Shown: positions 54,981 to 64,000, counted from the first letter of the stretch. The stretch is 64,000 nucleotides of DNA from Rugamonas apoptosis (GCF_014042355.1 NZ_JACEZU010000014.1:124001-188000), one strand, 5' to 3'. Made by a program: numbers and translations. The notes: a model not told the origin generated them from the letters alone.

Positions 54981-57900
54981 ATGGGGCTCCACGTGCTTCT
55001 GAACCGCGTTCCGACCAACCCTGACTTCGTTGCCGATGCCTTGCAGCTGATTGGCGTGCCCGCTTGCGCCTGCGACGCGGCGGGCCTGGTGCTGGCGGCG
55101 AACGGGGAGTTGCTGGCCTTGTTGGGGCGCGACCCCACCGGCGCGCCGGTGGCCGAGCTGTTCGCGCGCCACGTGCGGGCCGACAGCGCGAGCCGGCTGG
55201 ACGCCGTCCTGGGCGCGGCGGGTGGGCGCCAGTGGGACAGTTGCCTGAGCTGCGCGGACGGCCAGTACATCGCCGTGCAGGCCTGGGCCAAGCCGCTGCC
55301 GCCTGGCACTGGCGGCGCCACCATCGTGTTCCAGGACGTGAGCGCCGTGCAGCGCGACCACAAGGCCTTGCGCAAGACGTTGCTGGAACAGCAAGCCATC
55401 CTCGATAACGCGGCCGTCGGCATCCTGTTCAGCAAGGCCAGCGTGATCCAGGAATGTAATATCCGCTGCGCCGACATGCTGGGCTACGCGCGCCACGAAC
55501 TCGAAGGCGCCGGCACCGTGGTGGTCCACGCGTCCGAGCAGGCCCACGTCTGGCTGGGGAAAGAGGCCGGGCCACCGCTGCGGCGCGGCGAATCCTATAT
55601 GACGGAGATGCAGTTGCGCCGCAAGGACGGCACGCTGTTCTGGACCCGCTTGTTCGGCCGCGCCGTCGATCCTTACAACACTGACGACGGCACGGTCTGG
55701 ATCGTCGAGGACATCGAAGAACGCCGCCGCGACGAGGAAAAGCTGCGCCGCACGCTGCTGGAGATGCAGGCCATCATGGATAATGCGCCGCTCGCCATCG
55801 GCTTCCAGCGCGACGACCGGGTGCTGCGCTACAACCAGCGCTTTGCTGAGTTCTTCGGCTTCGAGGGCGACAGCGGCATGGGCCGTCTGACGTCCGAGCT
55901 GTATCCCTCGCCCGAGGCGTTCGAGGCCGTCGCCAGGAAGGTGCGGCCGCTGCTGGCGCGCGGCAAGCCATTCCAGACCGAGATGGAGATGCGGCGCCAG
56001 GACGGCACCACGTTCTGGGCCCACGCCTTCGGCTATGTGATCAATCCGGGCCGCACCCAGCAGGATTCGATCTGGATCTTCGACGACCGCAGCGCCCAGA
56101 AGAAGGCCGAGGAGGATACCAAGCAGCTGCTGCTGGAACAGAAAGCGATCCTGGACAACGCCTCGGTCGGTATCCTGTTCTCCAAAGCGCAGCATATGCT
56201 CAGTTGTAATCCACGCCTGGCCGAGATGTTCGGCTATCAGCGCGAGGAGATGACGGGGCTGCACGCGTCGATCCTGTTCCCGTCGCCGGAGGCGTACGCG
56301 CGATTCGGGCTGGAGGCCAGCCCGCTGCTGGGCTGCGGCCTGCCCTTCGAACGTGACGAATTCCAGTTCAAGCGCAAGGACGGCACGCTGTTCTGGTGCC
56401 GGGTGCGGGCCAAGGCGGTGGACGCGGAACACAGCGACGGCGGCACCATCTGGATCATCGAGGACGTGAGCGAGAGCCGGGCGACCAAGATGGAGGTCGA
56501 GGCCATCATGACCAACGCCTCGATGGCCATCCTGTTTACCAAGAACCGCGTCATCACGCGCTACAACCGCGGCTTTGGCGAGATGTTCGGCTACCACGCC
56601 GACGAGGCGCTGGGCTTGCCGGGGCGTGCGCTCTACCCGTCGCAGCAGGCCTACGATGCACTGGGCGCGGCCGCCTCGCCGCTGCTGTCGGTGGGCAAGC
56701 CGTTCCAGATCGAAGTGGAAATGCAGCGCCAGGATGGCAGCCTGCTGTGGGCGCAACTGATCGGTTACGTGGTCAATCCGGCCGACCCCACCCAGGGCAC
56801 GATCTGGATCATCGAGGACCGCAGCGAGCAGCGCCAGGCCGAGGAATCGCTGCGCAACGCGCTGCTGGAGAATCAGGCCATCCTCGACAGCGCGGTGCTG
56901 GGCATCTCGGTGGTTGAACATGGCTACAACCTGCGCTGCAACAGCAAGATGGAGGAGCTGTTCGGCTACCCGCCGGGCGGCATGAACGGCCTGTCCGTGC
57001 AAGCCTTCTACGCCGACAAGGCGGCCTGGCAGCGGGCGCGGGCCGAGACGGCCGACGACTTCCTGGCCGGGCGCGTCAACATGTCCGAATACCAGCTGGT
57101 GCGCCAGGACGGCAGCACGTTCTGGGCCCGTTTGTCAGGCAGGCCGTTTGACTTGAGCCAGCCGCGCGGGCGTTCCGTGTGGCTGGTGGACGACATCACG
57201 GCGCGGCGCGAGGCGGCCGAAGCGGTCAGCCGCGCGCGCGACGAACTGGAAGTGCGGGTGCTGGAACGCACGGCCGAACTGGCCGGCGCCAATGCGCTGC
57301 TGCAGGGCGAGATCGTGGAGCGGCGCCAGGCCGAGGCGCGCGTGCACCACATGGCGTACCACGACAGCCTGACGGGCTTGCCCAACCGCGCCCTGCTGGC
57401 GGACCGGCTGGACCGGGCCATGCTGGCGGCCCAGCGCTCCGATCGCAAGCTGGCCGTCATGTTCATCGACCTCGACCGCTTCAAGACCATCAACGATTCG
57501 CTGGGCCACCTGACGGGCGACCAGTTGCTCAAGGAAGTGGCCGGCCGGCTGTGCCGCGCCGTGCGCGCCAGCGATACCGTGGCCCGGCTGGGCGGCGACG
57601 AGTTCGTGGTGCTGGTGCCCGGTATCCGCAACGTGGACGAGGCGGTGCAGGTGGCCGAGAAGATCATCGAGGCGCTGTCGGAGGCGTTCCCGCTGGAGGG
57701 ACGCAACCTGCACATCACACCTTCGATCGGGATCTGCGTCTATCCCGACGATGGAGGCGACGTGGAAACCTTGATGCGCCACGCCGATGCGGCCATGTAC
57801 CACGCCAAGGCCAGCGGCAGGAACAATTACCAGTTCTTCACCCAGACCATGAATCTGGCGGCGGCCCGCCACTTTGAGCTGGAAAACAGCTTGCGCGGCG

Positions 57901-58634
57901 CGCTGGCGCAGGATCAGTTCGAGCTGCACTACCAGCCCATCATGGACATCGGCACGCGCCGCCTGCACGCGATGGAAGTGCTGCTGCGCTGGCGCCGCCA
58001 GGACGGCGAGCTGGTGATGCCGGACCACTTCATCCCCATCATCGAGGAAAACGGCCTGATCGTGCCGATCGGCGAATGGGTGATCCGCACGGCGTGCCGG
58101 CAAAGCATGGAATGGCGGCGCCAGGGGCTGCTGCCGGTGCCGCTGGCCATCAACCTGTCGGCACGCCAGTTCATGCACCGCGGCTTGATCGACTCGATTC
58201 GCGCCATCCTGGACGAGACGGGCATCGCGCCGGACCTGCTGGAATTCGAGATCACGGAAACGGCGCTGATGGAGCATGGCGAGCAGACGCTCGACATCCT
58301 GGGCCAGATCAACGCCATGGGCATCCGCCTGTCGATCGACGACTTCGGCACCGGCTATTCCAGCCTCGCTTACCTGAAGCGCTTCCCCGTCAAGAAGATC
58401 AAGATCGACCGCGCCTTCATCAAGGACCTGGAGCAGAGCGCCGAGGATGGCGCCATCGTGGACGCCATCATCGCGCTGTCGGGCAGCTTGCAACTGTCGG
58501 TGGTGGCCGAAGGGGTGGAGACGGAAGGGCAGTACGCGCTGTTGCAGCGCAGCGGCTGCCAGTACGCGCAAGGTTATCTGTTCTCGCAGCCGGTGCCGCA
58601 TACGACGGCCCAGCTGTTGTTGCCACGCGCCTGA
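54981..58634 (+). CDS. multi-PAS GGDEF-EAL cyclic-di-GMP signalling protein
   Basis: This 1217-residue soluble protein has six tandem PAS domains (about 15-120, 135-245, 260-370, 387-497, 505-613, 627-740), a coiled-coil linker (741-790), a GGDEF domain and an EAL domain (about 965-1215). The GGDEF motif is intact at 871-875 with an inhibitory RxxD (RASD) site five residues before it, so the diguanylate cyclase should be active and product-inhibited. The EAL signature reads EVL rather than EAL, but the later DDFGTGYSSL loop and catalytic Glu are present, so phosphodiesterase activity is also likely. It has no membrane segment. The signal is unknown. ATG 54981 is the first start after an in-frame stop. 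Confidence 0.92.
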   Translation: MGLHVLLNRVPTNPDFVADALQLIGVPACACDAAGLVLAANGELLALLGRDPTGAPVAELFARHVRADSASRLDAVLGAAGGRQWDSCLSCADGQYIAVQAWAKPLPPGTGGATIVFQDVSAVQRDHKALRKTLLEQQAILDNAAVGILFSKASVIQECNIRCADMLGYARHELEGAGTVVVHASEQAHVWLGKEAGPPLRRGESYMTEMQLRRKDGTLFWTRLFGRAVDPYNTDDGTVWIVEDIEERRRDEEKLRRTLLEMQAIMDNAPLAIGFQRDDRVLRYNQRFAEFFGFEGDSGMGRLTSELYPSPEAFEAVARKVRPLLARGKPFQTEMEMRRQDGTTFWAHAFGYVINPGRTQQDSIWIFDDRSAQKKAEEDTKQLLLEQKAILDNASVGILFSKAQHMLSCNPRLAEMFGYQREEMTGLHASILFPSPEAYARFGLEASPLLGCGLPFERDEFQFKRKDGTLFWCRVRAKAVDAEHSDGGTIWIIEDVSESRATKMEVEAIMTNASMAILFTKNRVITRYNRGFGEMFGYHADEALGLPGRALYPSQQAYDALGAAASPLLSVGKPFQIEVEMQRQDGSLLWAQLIGYVVNPADPTQGTIWIIEDRSEQRQAEESLRNALLENQAILDSAVLGISVVEHGYNLRCNSKMEELFGYPPGGMNGLSVQAFYADKAAWQRARAETADDFLAGRVNMSEYQLVRQDGSTFWARLSGRPFDLSQPRGRSVWLVDDITARREAAEAVSRARDELEVRVLERTAELAGANALLQGEIVERRQAEARVHHMAYHDSLTGLPNRALLADRLDRAMLAAQRSDRKLAVMFIDLDRFKTINDSLGHLTGDQLLKEVAGRLCRAVRASDTVARLGGDEFVVLVPGIRNVDEAVQVAEKIIEALSEAFPLEGRNLHITPSIGICVYPDDGGDVETLMRHADAAMYHAKASGRNNYQFFTQTMNLAAARHFELENSLRGALAQDQFELHYQPIMDIGTRRLHAMEVLLRWRRQDGELVMPDHFIPIIEENGLIVPIGEWVIRTACRQSMEWRRQGLLPVPLAINLSARQFMHRGLIDSIRAILDETGIAPDLLEFEITETALMEHGEQTLDILGQINAMGIRLSIDDFGTGYSSLAYLKRFPVKKIKIDRAFIKDLEQSAEDGAIVDAIIALSGSLQLSVVAEGVETEGQYALLQRSGCQYAQGYLFSQPVPHTTAQLLLPRA

Positions 58635-58649
58635 ACGCGTGGTCACCCA

Positions 58650-59414
58650 TCAATCGATGGTGGCGATCACGGGCGCGTGGTCGGACGGCTGTTCCCACTT
58701 GCGCGGTTCGCGGTCGATCACGCAGGCGCTGCAGCGCGCGGCCAGCGCCGGCGACAGCAGGATGTGGTCGATGCGCAGTCCCTTGTTGAGGCGGAAGCCC
58801 AGCTGGCGGTAGTCCCACCAGCTGAACGACTTGTCGGCCTGCTCGAACAGCCGGAACGCATCCTTGAGTCCCAGTTCGTTCAGGCGCAGCAGCGCGGCCC
58901 GCTCGGGGTCCGACACCAGCACCTGGCCGGCCCAGGCCACGGGGTCGTGCACGTCGCGGTCTTCGGGCGCGATGTTGTAGTCGCCCAGCACGGCCAGTTG
59001 CGGGTGTTGCTGCGCTTCCTCGTGCAGCCAGTCGCGGAAGGCGGCCAGCCAGCCCAGCTTGTAGCCGTATTTTTCCGAGTCCACGCTCTGGCCGTTGGGC
59101 ACGTAGGCACATACGACGCGCACGCCATCGATGGTGGCGGCCAGGATGCGCTGCTGGGCATCTTCGTAGCGGGGATTGTTCTTGACCACGTCCGTGATCG
59201 GCAGGCGCGACAGGATGGCCACGCCGTTGTAGGTTTTCTGGCCCGTGTACACCACCTGGTAGCCGGCCGCCTCGATGGCGGCAGCGGGGAACTTGTCGTC
59301 CGTCAGCTTGGTTTCCTGCACACACAGCACGTCGACCGGATTGGCCTCCAGCCATTTGAGCACGTGGGGCAGGCGCACATTGAGCGAGTTCACATTCCAG
59401 GTGGCTAGTTTCAT
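58650..59414 (-). CDS. xth: exodeoxyribonuclease III
   Basis: This 254-residue EEP-superfamily DNA-repair nuclease opens [21 protein letters not shown]. It has the metal-binding Glu in [10 protein letters not shown], catalytic [14 protein letters not shown], and the final SDHAPVI with the catalytic His. It acts as 3'-5' exonuclease and AP endonuclease in base-excision repair. ATG 59414 is chosen; an upstream start adds a basic non-homologous stretch. It converges with the PAS-GGDEF-EAL gene. Confidence 0.95.
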   Translation of the reverse strand: MKLATWNVNSLNVRLPHVLKWLEANPVDVLCVQETKLTDDKFPAAAIEAAGYQVVYTGQKTYNGVAILSRLPITDVVKNNPRYEDAQQRILAATIDGVRVVCAYVPNGQSVDSEKYGYKLGWLAAFRDWLHEEAQQHPQLAVLGDYNIAPEDRDVHDPVAWAGQVLVSDPERAALLRLNELGLKDAFRLFEQADKSFSWWDYRQLGFRLNKGLRIDHILLSPALAARCSACVIDREPRKWEQPSDHAPVIATID

Positions 59415-59916
59415 GATATGGGGGTTCCTTGCGAATTCAGTGGGGGCGTGCGCCCGGCGTGCGCGCATCTTACCGCAACCACGGGCGCCGCGTGATGTGA
59501 GCGCTGATCGCCGTGGGAGGGATGCCGCCGCACCCTCGGGTGTGGCATGAAACGGACAGGTATGCGATGATAATAATCAATATATTGTCCAACTGTCGTG
59601 TTTTACAAAAAAACATCGAAAACCTTTGTGTCTTGACCGCATGAGGTTCTAGAATGTTGCAAAATCGAGCAAATGGAAAAATAATTGCCGATTATGCTTC
59701 ACTGTTATCAAAATAGTACTAGAATCAGTTAACAGTGCGGCCAAAGAGCAATATACTTACACTTTATAGCGCTTAAAACTTTTGTTTCCATGTGGCAATC
59801 AAAATAGTTGCAAAATAGCGTACACTAGATGTTGTTGTGCGTTAATAGATGGTACTATTTGGAAATATTTGTCGTTTAACAGTCAACGATGCGCGAAGCA
59901 TTTGTAAAGGAAGAAA
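59415..59916. other. AT-rich 500-bp intergenic region
   Basis: No gene is supported. From about 59570 the composition shifts from GC-rich to strongly AT-rich, unlike any other gap in the window. It contains CACTGTTA (59700-59707) with its inverted copy TAACAGTG (59730-59737), and a direct repeat GTTGCAAAAT at 59656-59665 and 59807-59816. This looks like a regulatory region for the gene cluster starting at 59917, possibly with silencing by a nucleoid protein. Confidence 0.55.
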
Positions 59917-60327
59917 ATGCGTACTGCATTTGAAGCATGGGCGCAGCGCGATGGCCACATAGTCCGCCGGCGCGAAGACAAGCCAGAAGAGTATCTGGTA
60001 TTCGAAACCCAACGTCGCTGGGTCATCTGGCAGGCGGCGCTCGAACACGGCAAGACGCCGGGCGGGCGCAAGACGGCTGCCCAAAAGGCGGCCGCAGCGG
60101 AGAAGGCGGCGGTTAGCGCTCGCTCCGCCGTGCAGCGGGCACCGTCCATCAATCCGGACGAGGCTACCGTGCGCACCCAGGTACTCAACGAGGTGCTTGA
60201 CGCGTTCTCCACCATCGGGGGCGAGCGCGGCATGGAGGACATCCTCAAGGTGATCCAGGGCCTGAAGCAGAAACAGCAGCAGAAAGAAGTGGCCGAGGAA
60301 CGGGTGGCCGTCAAGAAGCACGACTGA
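59917..60327 (+). CDS. conserved small protein of unknown function
   Basis: I do not recognise this 136-residue protein. The N-terminal 50 residues (FEAWAQRDGH; YLVFETQRRWVIWQAALEHG) resemble a small domain often seen in phage-associated hypothetical proteins, where an FEAW opening precedes a W-x-x-WQAA helix. The rest is charged and helical: an Ala/Lys-rich linker, then an amphipathic segment (VRTQVLNEVLDAFSTIGGERGMEDILKVIQGLKQKQQQKE) likely to form a coiled coil. It has no signal peptide or membrane segment. It follows a GAAGGAA-like ribosome site, and the next gene starts 5 bp downstream. Confidence 0.7.
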   Translation: MRTAFEAWAQRDGHIVRRREDKPEEYLVFETQRRWVIWQAALEHGKTPGGRKTAAQKAAAAEKAAVSARSAVQRAPSINPDEATVRTQVLNEVLDAFSTIGGERGMEDILKVIQGLKQKQQQKEVAEERVAVKKHD

Positions 60328-60332
60328 CGGCC

Positions 60333-60521
60333 ATGCGCTTTCGCCATTACAAAGGGGGCGTCTACGAGCTGGTGAGCGAGGCGACCCTGGAAGCGGACCT
60401 GACGCCCATGATCGTGTATCGCGCGGCCGACGGTTCCGTGTGGGTGCGGCCCAAGGACGTGTTCTTTCAGCTGATCGAAGTGGACGGCGTCATGGTGCAG
60501 CGCTTTGCGCCCATTAACTGA
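60333..60521 (+). CDS. DUF1653 domain protein
   Basis: This 62-residue protein has the DUF1653 pattern: RFRHYKGGVYELVSEATLEADLTPMIVYR, then VWVRPKDVFFQLIEVDG. The fold is a small SH3-like beta barrel of unknown function. Family members occur singly in many proteobacteria. It starts 5 bp after the previous gene and ends 4 bp before the CreA gene, so the small-gene cluster is probably one transcript. Confidence 0.88.
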   Translation: MRFRHYKGGVYELVSEATLEADLTPMIVYRAADGSVWVRPKDVFFQLIEVDGVMVQRFAPIN

Positions 60522-60525
60522 GCGC

Positions 60526-61029
60526 ATGGGTAAGCGTATGCGCCGCTTCGGCCCGCTCCTGTCCCTGCCGCTGGCACTGGCCCTGCTGGGCGGGGGCGCC
60601 GCCGTCCGGGCCGAGAATGTCGGCTCGGTCGATACCGCGTTCCAGCTCCTGGGGCCGGATCACAAGGTGGTCGTGGAAGTATTCGACGATCCCCTGGTGG
60701 GCGGCGTCAGCTGCTATCTGTCGCGCGCCAAGACGGGCGGCTTCAAGGGCGCCATCGGCCTGGCCGAGGACAAGGCGGAAGCCTCCGTCGCCTGCCGCCA
60801 GGTGGGCGAGATTCATTTCAACGGTGAGCTGCCCAAGCAGGAAGAAGTGTTTTCCGAGCGGGCCTCCCTGCTGTTCAAGCATGTGCGCGTGGTGCGCATG
60901 GTGGACGCCCGGCGCAACGCCCTGGTCTACCTCGTCTATTCCGATCGCCTGATCGATGGCAGCCCGAAAAACAGCGTGACGGCGGTGCCTGTTCCTGCCA
61001 ATATGCCTGTGCCCCTGCGGCGTAAATAA
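60526..61029 (+). CDS. creA: CreA family protein
   Basis: This 167-residue exported protein has a signal peptide (RRFGPLLSLPLALALLGGGAAVRAE) and a mature CreA domain (VGSVDTAFQLLGPDHKVVVEVFDDPLVGGVSCYLSRAK). Two conserved Cys (VSCY and VACRQ) could form a disulfide. Function is unknown despite wide conservation. ATG 60526 is used; an inner ATG at 60538 is also possible. No clear Shine-Dalgarno is visible for either, so it may be coupled to the preceding gene. Confidence 0.9.
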   Translation: MGKRMRRFGPLLSLPLALALLGGGAAVRAENVGSVDTAFQLLGPDHKVVVEVFDDPLVGGVSCYLSRAKTGGFKGAIGLAEDKAEASVACRQVGEIHFNGELPKQEEVFSERASLLFKHVRVVRMVDARRNALVYLVYSDRLIDGSPKNSVTAVPVPANMPVPLRRK

Positions 61030-61083
61030 TTCCCTGTCGCGGACCGCTGTCCGCACTGTTCGAGGTTTACCACGAGGCTTATC

Positions 61084-61518
61084 ATGTTTCGACTCGCCGC
61101 CTGCGCATGCCTGGCCCTGCTGGCCGGTTGCGCCACCTTGACTGAATCGCCCCAGCAGGACGTGCTGGTGCAAACCATCCTGGACCACCATGCATTGTCC
61201 GGCGTGGGCTGTGTGCTCTACAACGACGTGGGCAAGTGGTTCGTCACCACGCCGGCGCGCGTCACCATCCGCAAGAGCGCGGGCGCGCTGCGCATCGATT
61301 GCCGCAAGGATGGCGGCGACTGGGCGTATGAGAAAGTGGAGTCGAAGGTCAACGCGACCTTATGGGGTAACGTGGTGCTGACGGCCGGTGCCGGCTATTT
61401 CGTCGACCGTAACACGGGCGCGGGATTCGAGTACCCATCCACGCTGACGGTCACCATGCACAAGGGCGATGCGGGGGAGGGGGCGCCGCCGCCGCCGGCT
61501 GGCGTGACGGTGTTCTGA
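61084..61518 (+). CDS. small lipoprotein of unknown function
   Basis: This 144-residue protein has a lipobox LLAGC (lipidated Cys16) after a short signal peptide. The mature part is beta-rich (VLYNDVGKWFVTTPARVTIRKSAGALRIDCRKDG), with a hydrophobic Gly/Ala segment near 98-107 (VVLTAGAGYFVDRNTGAGFEYP) and a Pro-rich tail. The DRNTGAGFEYP stretch is typical of small outer-membrane lipoproteins of unknown role in Burkholderiales (from memory). A 54-bp gap with GAGG separates it from creA. Confidence 0.8.
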   Translation: MFRLAACACLALLAGCATLTESPQQDVLVQTILDHHALSGVGCVLYNDVGKWFVTTPARVTIRKSAGALRIDCRKDGGDWAYEKVESKVNATLWGNVVLTAGAGYFVDRNTGAGFEYPSTLTVTMHKGDAGEGAPPPPAGVTVF

Positions 61519-61540
61519 CGCGGTGCGCATGCGGTGCCAA

Positions 61541-61574
61541 TAAAAATGGCGAACCGGCCGCGCCGGTTCGCCAT
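61541..61574 (-). terminator. terminator of pepA
   Basis: Perfect 13-bp arms (61546-61558 and 61562-61574) around CGC. On the minus strand the stem is followed by a T-run, 21 bp after the pepA stop; it also separates the converging lipoprotein gene. Confidence 0.9.
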
Positions 61575-61594
61575 CGAGACTACGCGCTACCGTG

Positions 61595-63088
61595 TCAGGC
61601 GCGGTTGATCAGGAAGTTGCTCAGCAGGGGAACCGGACGGCCGGTGGCGCCCTTGGCGCCGCCCGACTTCCAGGCCGTGCCGGCGATATCGAGGTGGGCC
61701 CAGGTGTACTTGCGGGTGAAGTTCTCCAGGAACGCGGCCGCCGTGCACGAGGCGCCGCCCGGAGTGCCGATGTTGGCCAGGTCGGCGAAGTTGGACTTCA
61801 GCTGTTCGTTGTACAGCTCACCGATCGGCAAACGCCATGCCGTGTCGCTGGCGGCCTTGCCGGCGGCCAGCAGTTCGGCGGCCAGCTTTTCGTGGGCTTC
61901 ATCTTCGCGCGTGAACAGGCCGCTGTTGTGGTGGCCCAGGGCCACGATGCAGGCGCCCGTCAGGGTGGCGATGTCGATCACGGCGGCCGGGTTGAAGCGC
62001 TCGGCGTAGGTCAGCGCATCGCACAGCACCAGGCGGCCTTCGGCGTCGGTGTTGAGGATCTCGATGGTCAGGCCGTTCATGGAGGTGACGATGTCGCCCG
62101 GCTTGGTGGCGCGGCCCGACGGCATGTTCTCGCAGGCGGCGATCACGCCGATCACGTTCAACTTCAAATTCATTTCGCCGATGGCGCGGAAGGTGCCCAG
62201 CACCGAGGCGGCGCCGCCCATGTCGTACTTCATCTCGTCCATGCCGGGCCCGGCCTTGAGCGAAATGCCGCCCGTGTCGAAGGTGATGCCTTTACCGACC
62301 AGCACCACCGGCGCATCCTTGGCCTTGCCGCCCATGTGCTTGATGACGATGAATTTCGGCGGCTGCTCGCTGCCGTTGGTGACCGACAGGAAGCTGTTCA
62401 TCTTCAGCGATTCGAGCTGCTTGCGGTCCAGGATCTCGACCTCGAACTTGTAGTCCTTGCCCAGCTTCTTGGCCGTGTTGGCCAGATAGGTGGGGGTGCA
62501 GACGTTGGCCGACAGGTTGCCCAGTTCCTTGGTCAGGTCCATGCCGTTGGCGATGGCGATCGCCTGTGCCAGCGCCAGCTTGGTGCCGGCGGTGTTGGGC
62601 ACGGCCAGCACGATCTTCTTCACGCCCGTGGGCGCCGGGTCTTTCTTGCTCTTCTGGCCGTCGGTACGGAACATGCCTTCGTGTGCCGATTGCACCACGT
62701 TGCGGATGGCCCAGTTCACATCGCGCTCTTTCACTTCCGTCATCGGTAATGCGATAATGGCGTCGCTCGCGCCCAGCGCGGCGAAAGCCTTGAGCGCGGC
62801 GCCCACGGCGCTGGCGAAGTTCTTCTCGCTGGCCGATTCGTCGCTACCCAGGCCCACCAGCAGCACGCGCTCGGCCGCCGCACCCTTCACGCCGCGCAGC
62901 AGCAGCGTGCTGCCGGCCTTGCCGGTGATGTCGCCGGACTTCAGGGCGGCAGTGATTTCACCAGCGCTGTCGAGCGCCTTGGCGGCGGCCGACAGTTTCT
63001 TGTTTTCGAAAACCGCAACGGCGACGCAGCCGGTCTTGGCCGACGCGATGGTGTTTTTTGTGTCGAATGCTTTTATGCTAAAGTCCAT
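61595..63088 (-). CDS. pepA: leucyl aminopeptidase
   Basis: This 497-residue M17 metallopeptidase has an N-terminal macro-like domain and a C-terminal catalytic domain. Signatures include [29 protein letters not shown] (metal-ligand Lys and Asp residues, catalytic Lys) and [10 protein letters not shown] near residue 345. It removes N-terminal residues from peptides in the cytoplasm and can bind DNA in some species. It is divergent from lptF, a common arrangement in proteobacteria. Confidence 0.96.
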   Translation of the reverse strand: MDFSIKAFDTKNTIASAKTGCVAVAVFENKKLSAAAKALDSAGEITAALKSGDITGKAGSTLLLRGVKGAAAERVLLVGLGSDESASEKNFASAVGAALKAFAALGASDAIIALPMTEVKERDVNWAIRNVVQSAHEGMFRTDGQKSKKDPAPTGVKKIVLAVPNTAGTKLALAQAIAIANGMDLTKELGNLSANVCTPTYLANTAKKLGKDYKFEVEILDRKQLESLKMNSFLSVTNGSEQPPKFIVIKHMGGKAKDAPVVLVGKGITFDTGGISLKAGPGMDEMKYDMGGAASVLGTFRAIGEMNLKLNVIGVIAACENMPSGRATKPGDIVTSMNGLTIEILNTDAEGRLVLCDALTYAERFNPAAVIDIATLTGACIVALGHHNSGLFTREDEAHEKLAAELLAAGKAASDTAWRLPIGELYNEQLKSNFADLANIGTPGGASCTAAAFLENFTRKYTWAHLDIAGTAWKSGGAKGATGRPVPLLSNFLINRA

Positions 63089-63199
63089 TGGATTCTCCGT
63101 ATCGTGTGCTTGTCATGCGCGCCTTGTGAGCCGCGGCATCGTACTTAACCTAAGGATGCGTGGTTTCGCATCCTTAACTACCGAATTATAAAGCTTCAC

Positions 63200-64000
63200 A
63201 TGATCTTTCAACGTGCCCTTCAACGCGAGATGGCCAGTGCGGCCGGGGCGACCTTCACCGTGTTGTTCAGTATTTCCGTCACCTGGACCCTGATTACCAT
63301 CCTCGGCAAGGCCGCCGGCGGCAAGGTCGCGTCGAGCGATGTGCTGGCCCTGATCCTGTTCGCGGCCCTGAATTATCTGCCCACCATCCTGATTCTCACC
63401 AGCTTTATTTCGGTGCTGATGGTGGTCACGCGCAGCTACCGCGATTCCGAAATGGTAGTGTGGTTCGCCTCGGGCCTGAGCCTGACCCGGTGGATACGCC
63501 CGGTGCTCAACTTCGGCCTGCCGATGGTGCTGCTGACGGCCGCGCTCAGTTTTGTCGCCACGCCGTGGGCCAAGCAGAAAAGCTCGGAGTACATCGAACG
63601 GTTCGAAAAGCGCGAGGACTTGCAGAAGGTCTCGCCCGGCCAGTTCCGCGAATCGGCGTCCACCAACCGCATCTTCTTCGTGGAAGGGGCGGACGGCAAG
63701 TCGCCAGTGGTGCAGAACGTGTTCGTCAACACGGTGGACGAACATGGCACGGCCGTCATCGTGGCGCGTGAAGGCGTGATCACGACGGGCCAGAACGGGG
63801 AGCGCTATCTGGTGCTGAAGAACGGCCGGCGCTACCAGGGCGTGCCGGGCCAGTCGGACTTCCAGACCATGGAGTTCGAGCGCTACAGCATGCGGGTGGC
63901 CAACCATGCGCAGGACCTGGAGTCCGACCATAGTGCCGACGCGCTCACCACCATGGCCCTGCTCAAGCTGACCAGCAACGAGGCGCGCGCCGAACTGCTG
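63200..64000 (+). CDS. lptF: LPS export permease LptF (5' part, partial)
   Basis: The gene starts at ATG 63200 and runs off the right edge; 267 codons are visible. It opens IFQRALQREMASAAGATFTVLF, has transmembrane helices near 15-35, 50-75 and 97-117, and the periplasmic jellyroll domain (ESASTNRIFFVEG; EHGTAVIVAREGVITTGQNGERYLVLKNGRRYQG). With LptG and LptB2 it extracts lipopolysaccharide from the inner membrane. Divergent pepA upstream supports the call. Confidence 0.95.
   Translation, partial: MIFQRALQREMASAAGATFTVLFSISVTWTLITILGKAAGGKVASSDVLALILFAALNYLPTILILTSFISVLMVVTRSYRDSEMVVWFASGLSLTRWIRPVLNFGLPMVLLTAALSFVATPWAKQKSSEYIERFEKREDLQKVSPGQFRESASTNRIFFVEGADGKSPVVQNVFVNTVDEHGTAVIVAREGVITTGQNGERYLVLKNGRRYQGVPGQSDFQTMEFERYSMRVANHAQDLESDHSADALTTMALLKLTSNEARAELL

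Noticed and set aside
54696-57002. Long minus-strand frame opposite the PAS domains
   Set aside because: Its apparent internal repetition only mirrors the repeated PAS domains on the plus strand.

Overview
The window is chromosomal DNA of high GC content with tightly packed, often 4-bp-overlapping genes. The gene set points to a betaproteobacterium of the family Oxalobacteraceae (Massilia, Duganella or Janthinobacterium-like): PEP-CTERM proteins, the 2-methylcitrate cycle with AcnD/PrpF, murJ divergent from rpsT, and clpS-clpA next to a cold-shock gene and icd. The family assignment is inferred from gene content and protein style; no rRNA gene is present. About 57 protein genes are supported. 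I saw no tRNA, rRNA, insertion sequence, prophage or CRISPR array.

Layout. 1-2863: nucleotide-sugar synthesis for exopolysaccharide (3' end of galE, an NDP-sugar pyrophosphorylase, manC). 2910-7730: a TIGR03790 protein (a family reported only from exosortase-bearing species), a large extracellular nuclease behind a Pho-box-like promoter, and a PEP-CTERM protein. 8137-17614: an eleven-gene overlapping operon for an unusual type II secretion/type IV pilus-like machine: GspG, GspF and GspE; PilM/N/O/P-like alignment proteins; a lipoprotein-repeat-secretin fusion; and three more pseudopilins. A second PEP-CTERM gene follows. This left third looks like a surface-polysaccharide, exosortase and secretion locus and is the most interesting part.

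18381-26412: housekeeping genes (murJ, rpsT, a low-complexity secreted peptide, rluE, icd, csp, clpS, clpA). 26489-29743: a LytS/LytR-type two-component system in one operon with a secreted alpha/beta hydrolase, then a DUF6328 membrane protein. 29826-37780: propionate catabolism, with the sigma-54 activator prpR divergent from prpB-prpC-acnD-prpF. A textbook -24/-12 promoter and GTTTCA/TGAAAC operator repeats lie between them. 37984-39953: a DUF485 protein and the ActP symporter. A 37-bp perfect inverted repeat separates actP from the next block.

40067-54781: a complete myo-inositol locus. On the minus strand are two inositol dehydrogenase-like genes and an RpiR regulator. On the plus strand are a sugar ABC transporter, an iolC-DUF2090 fusion, iolD, iolE, iolB, iolA/mmsA and a LamB-type porin. 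Together they take inositol across both membranes and degrade it to acetyl-CoA (or propionyl-CoA) and dihydroxyacetone phosphate. 54981-58634: a six-PAS GGDEF-EAL protein preceded by a perfect dyad and a 5' hairpin. 58650-64000: exodeoxyribonuclease III, a 500-bp AT-rich gap, a cluster of four small genes (one unknown, DUF1653, CreA, a lipoprotein), pepA, and the 5' part of lptF running off the right edge.
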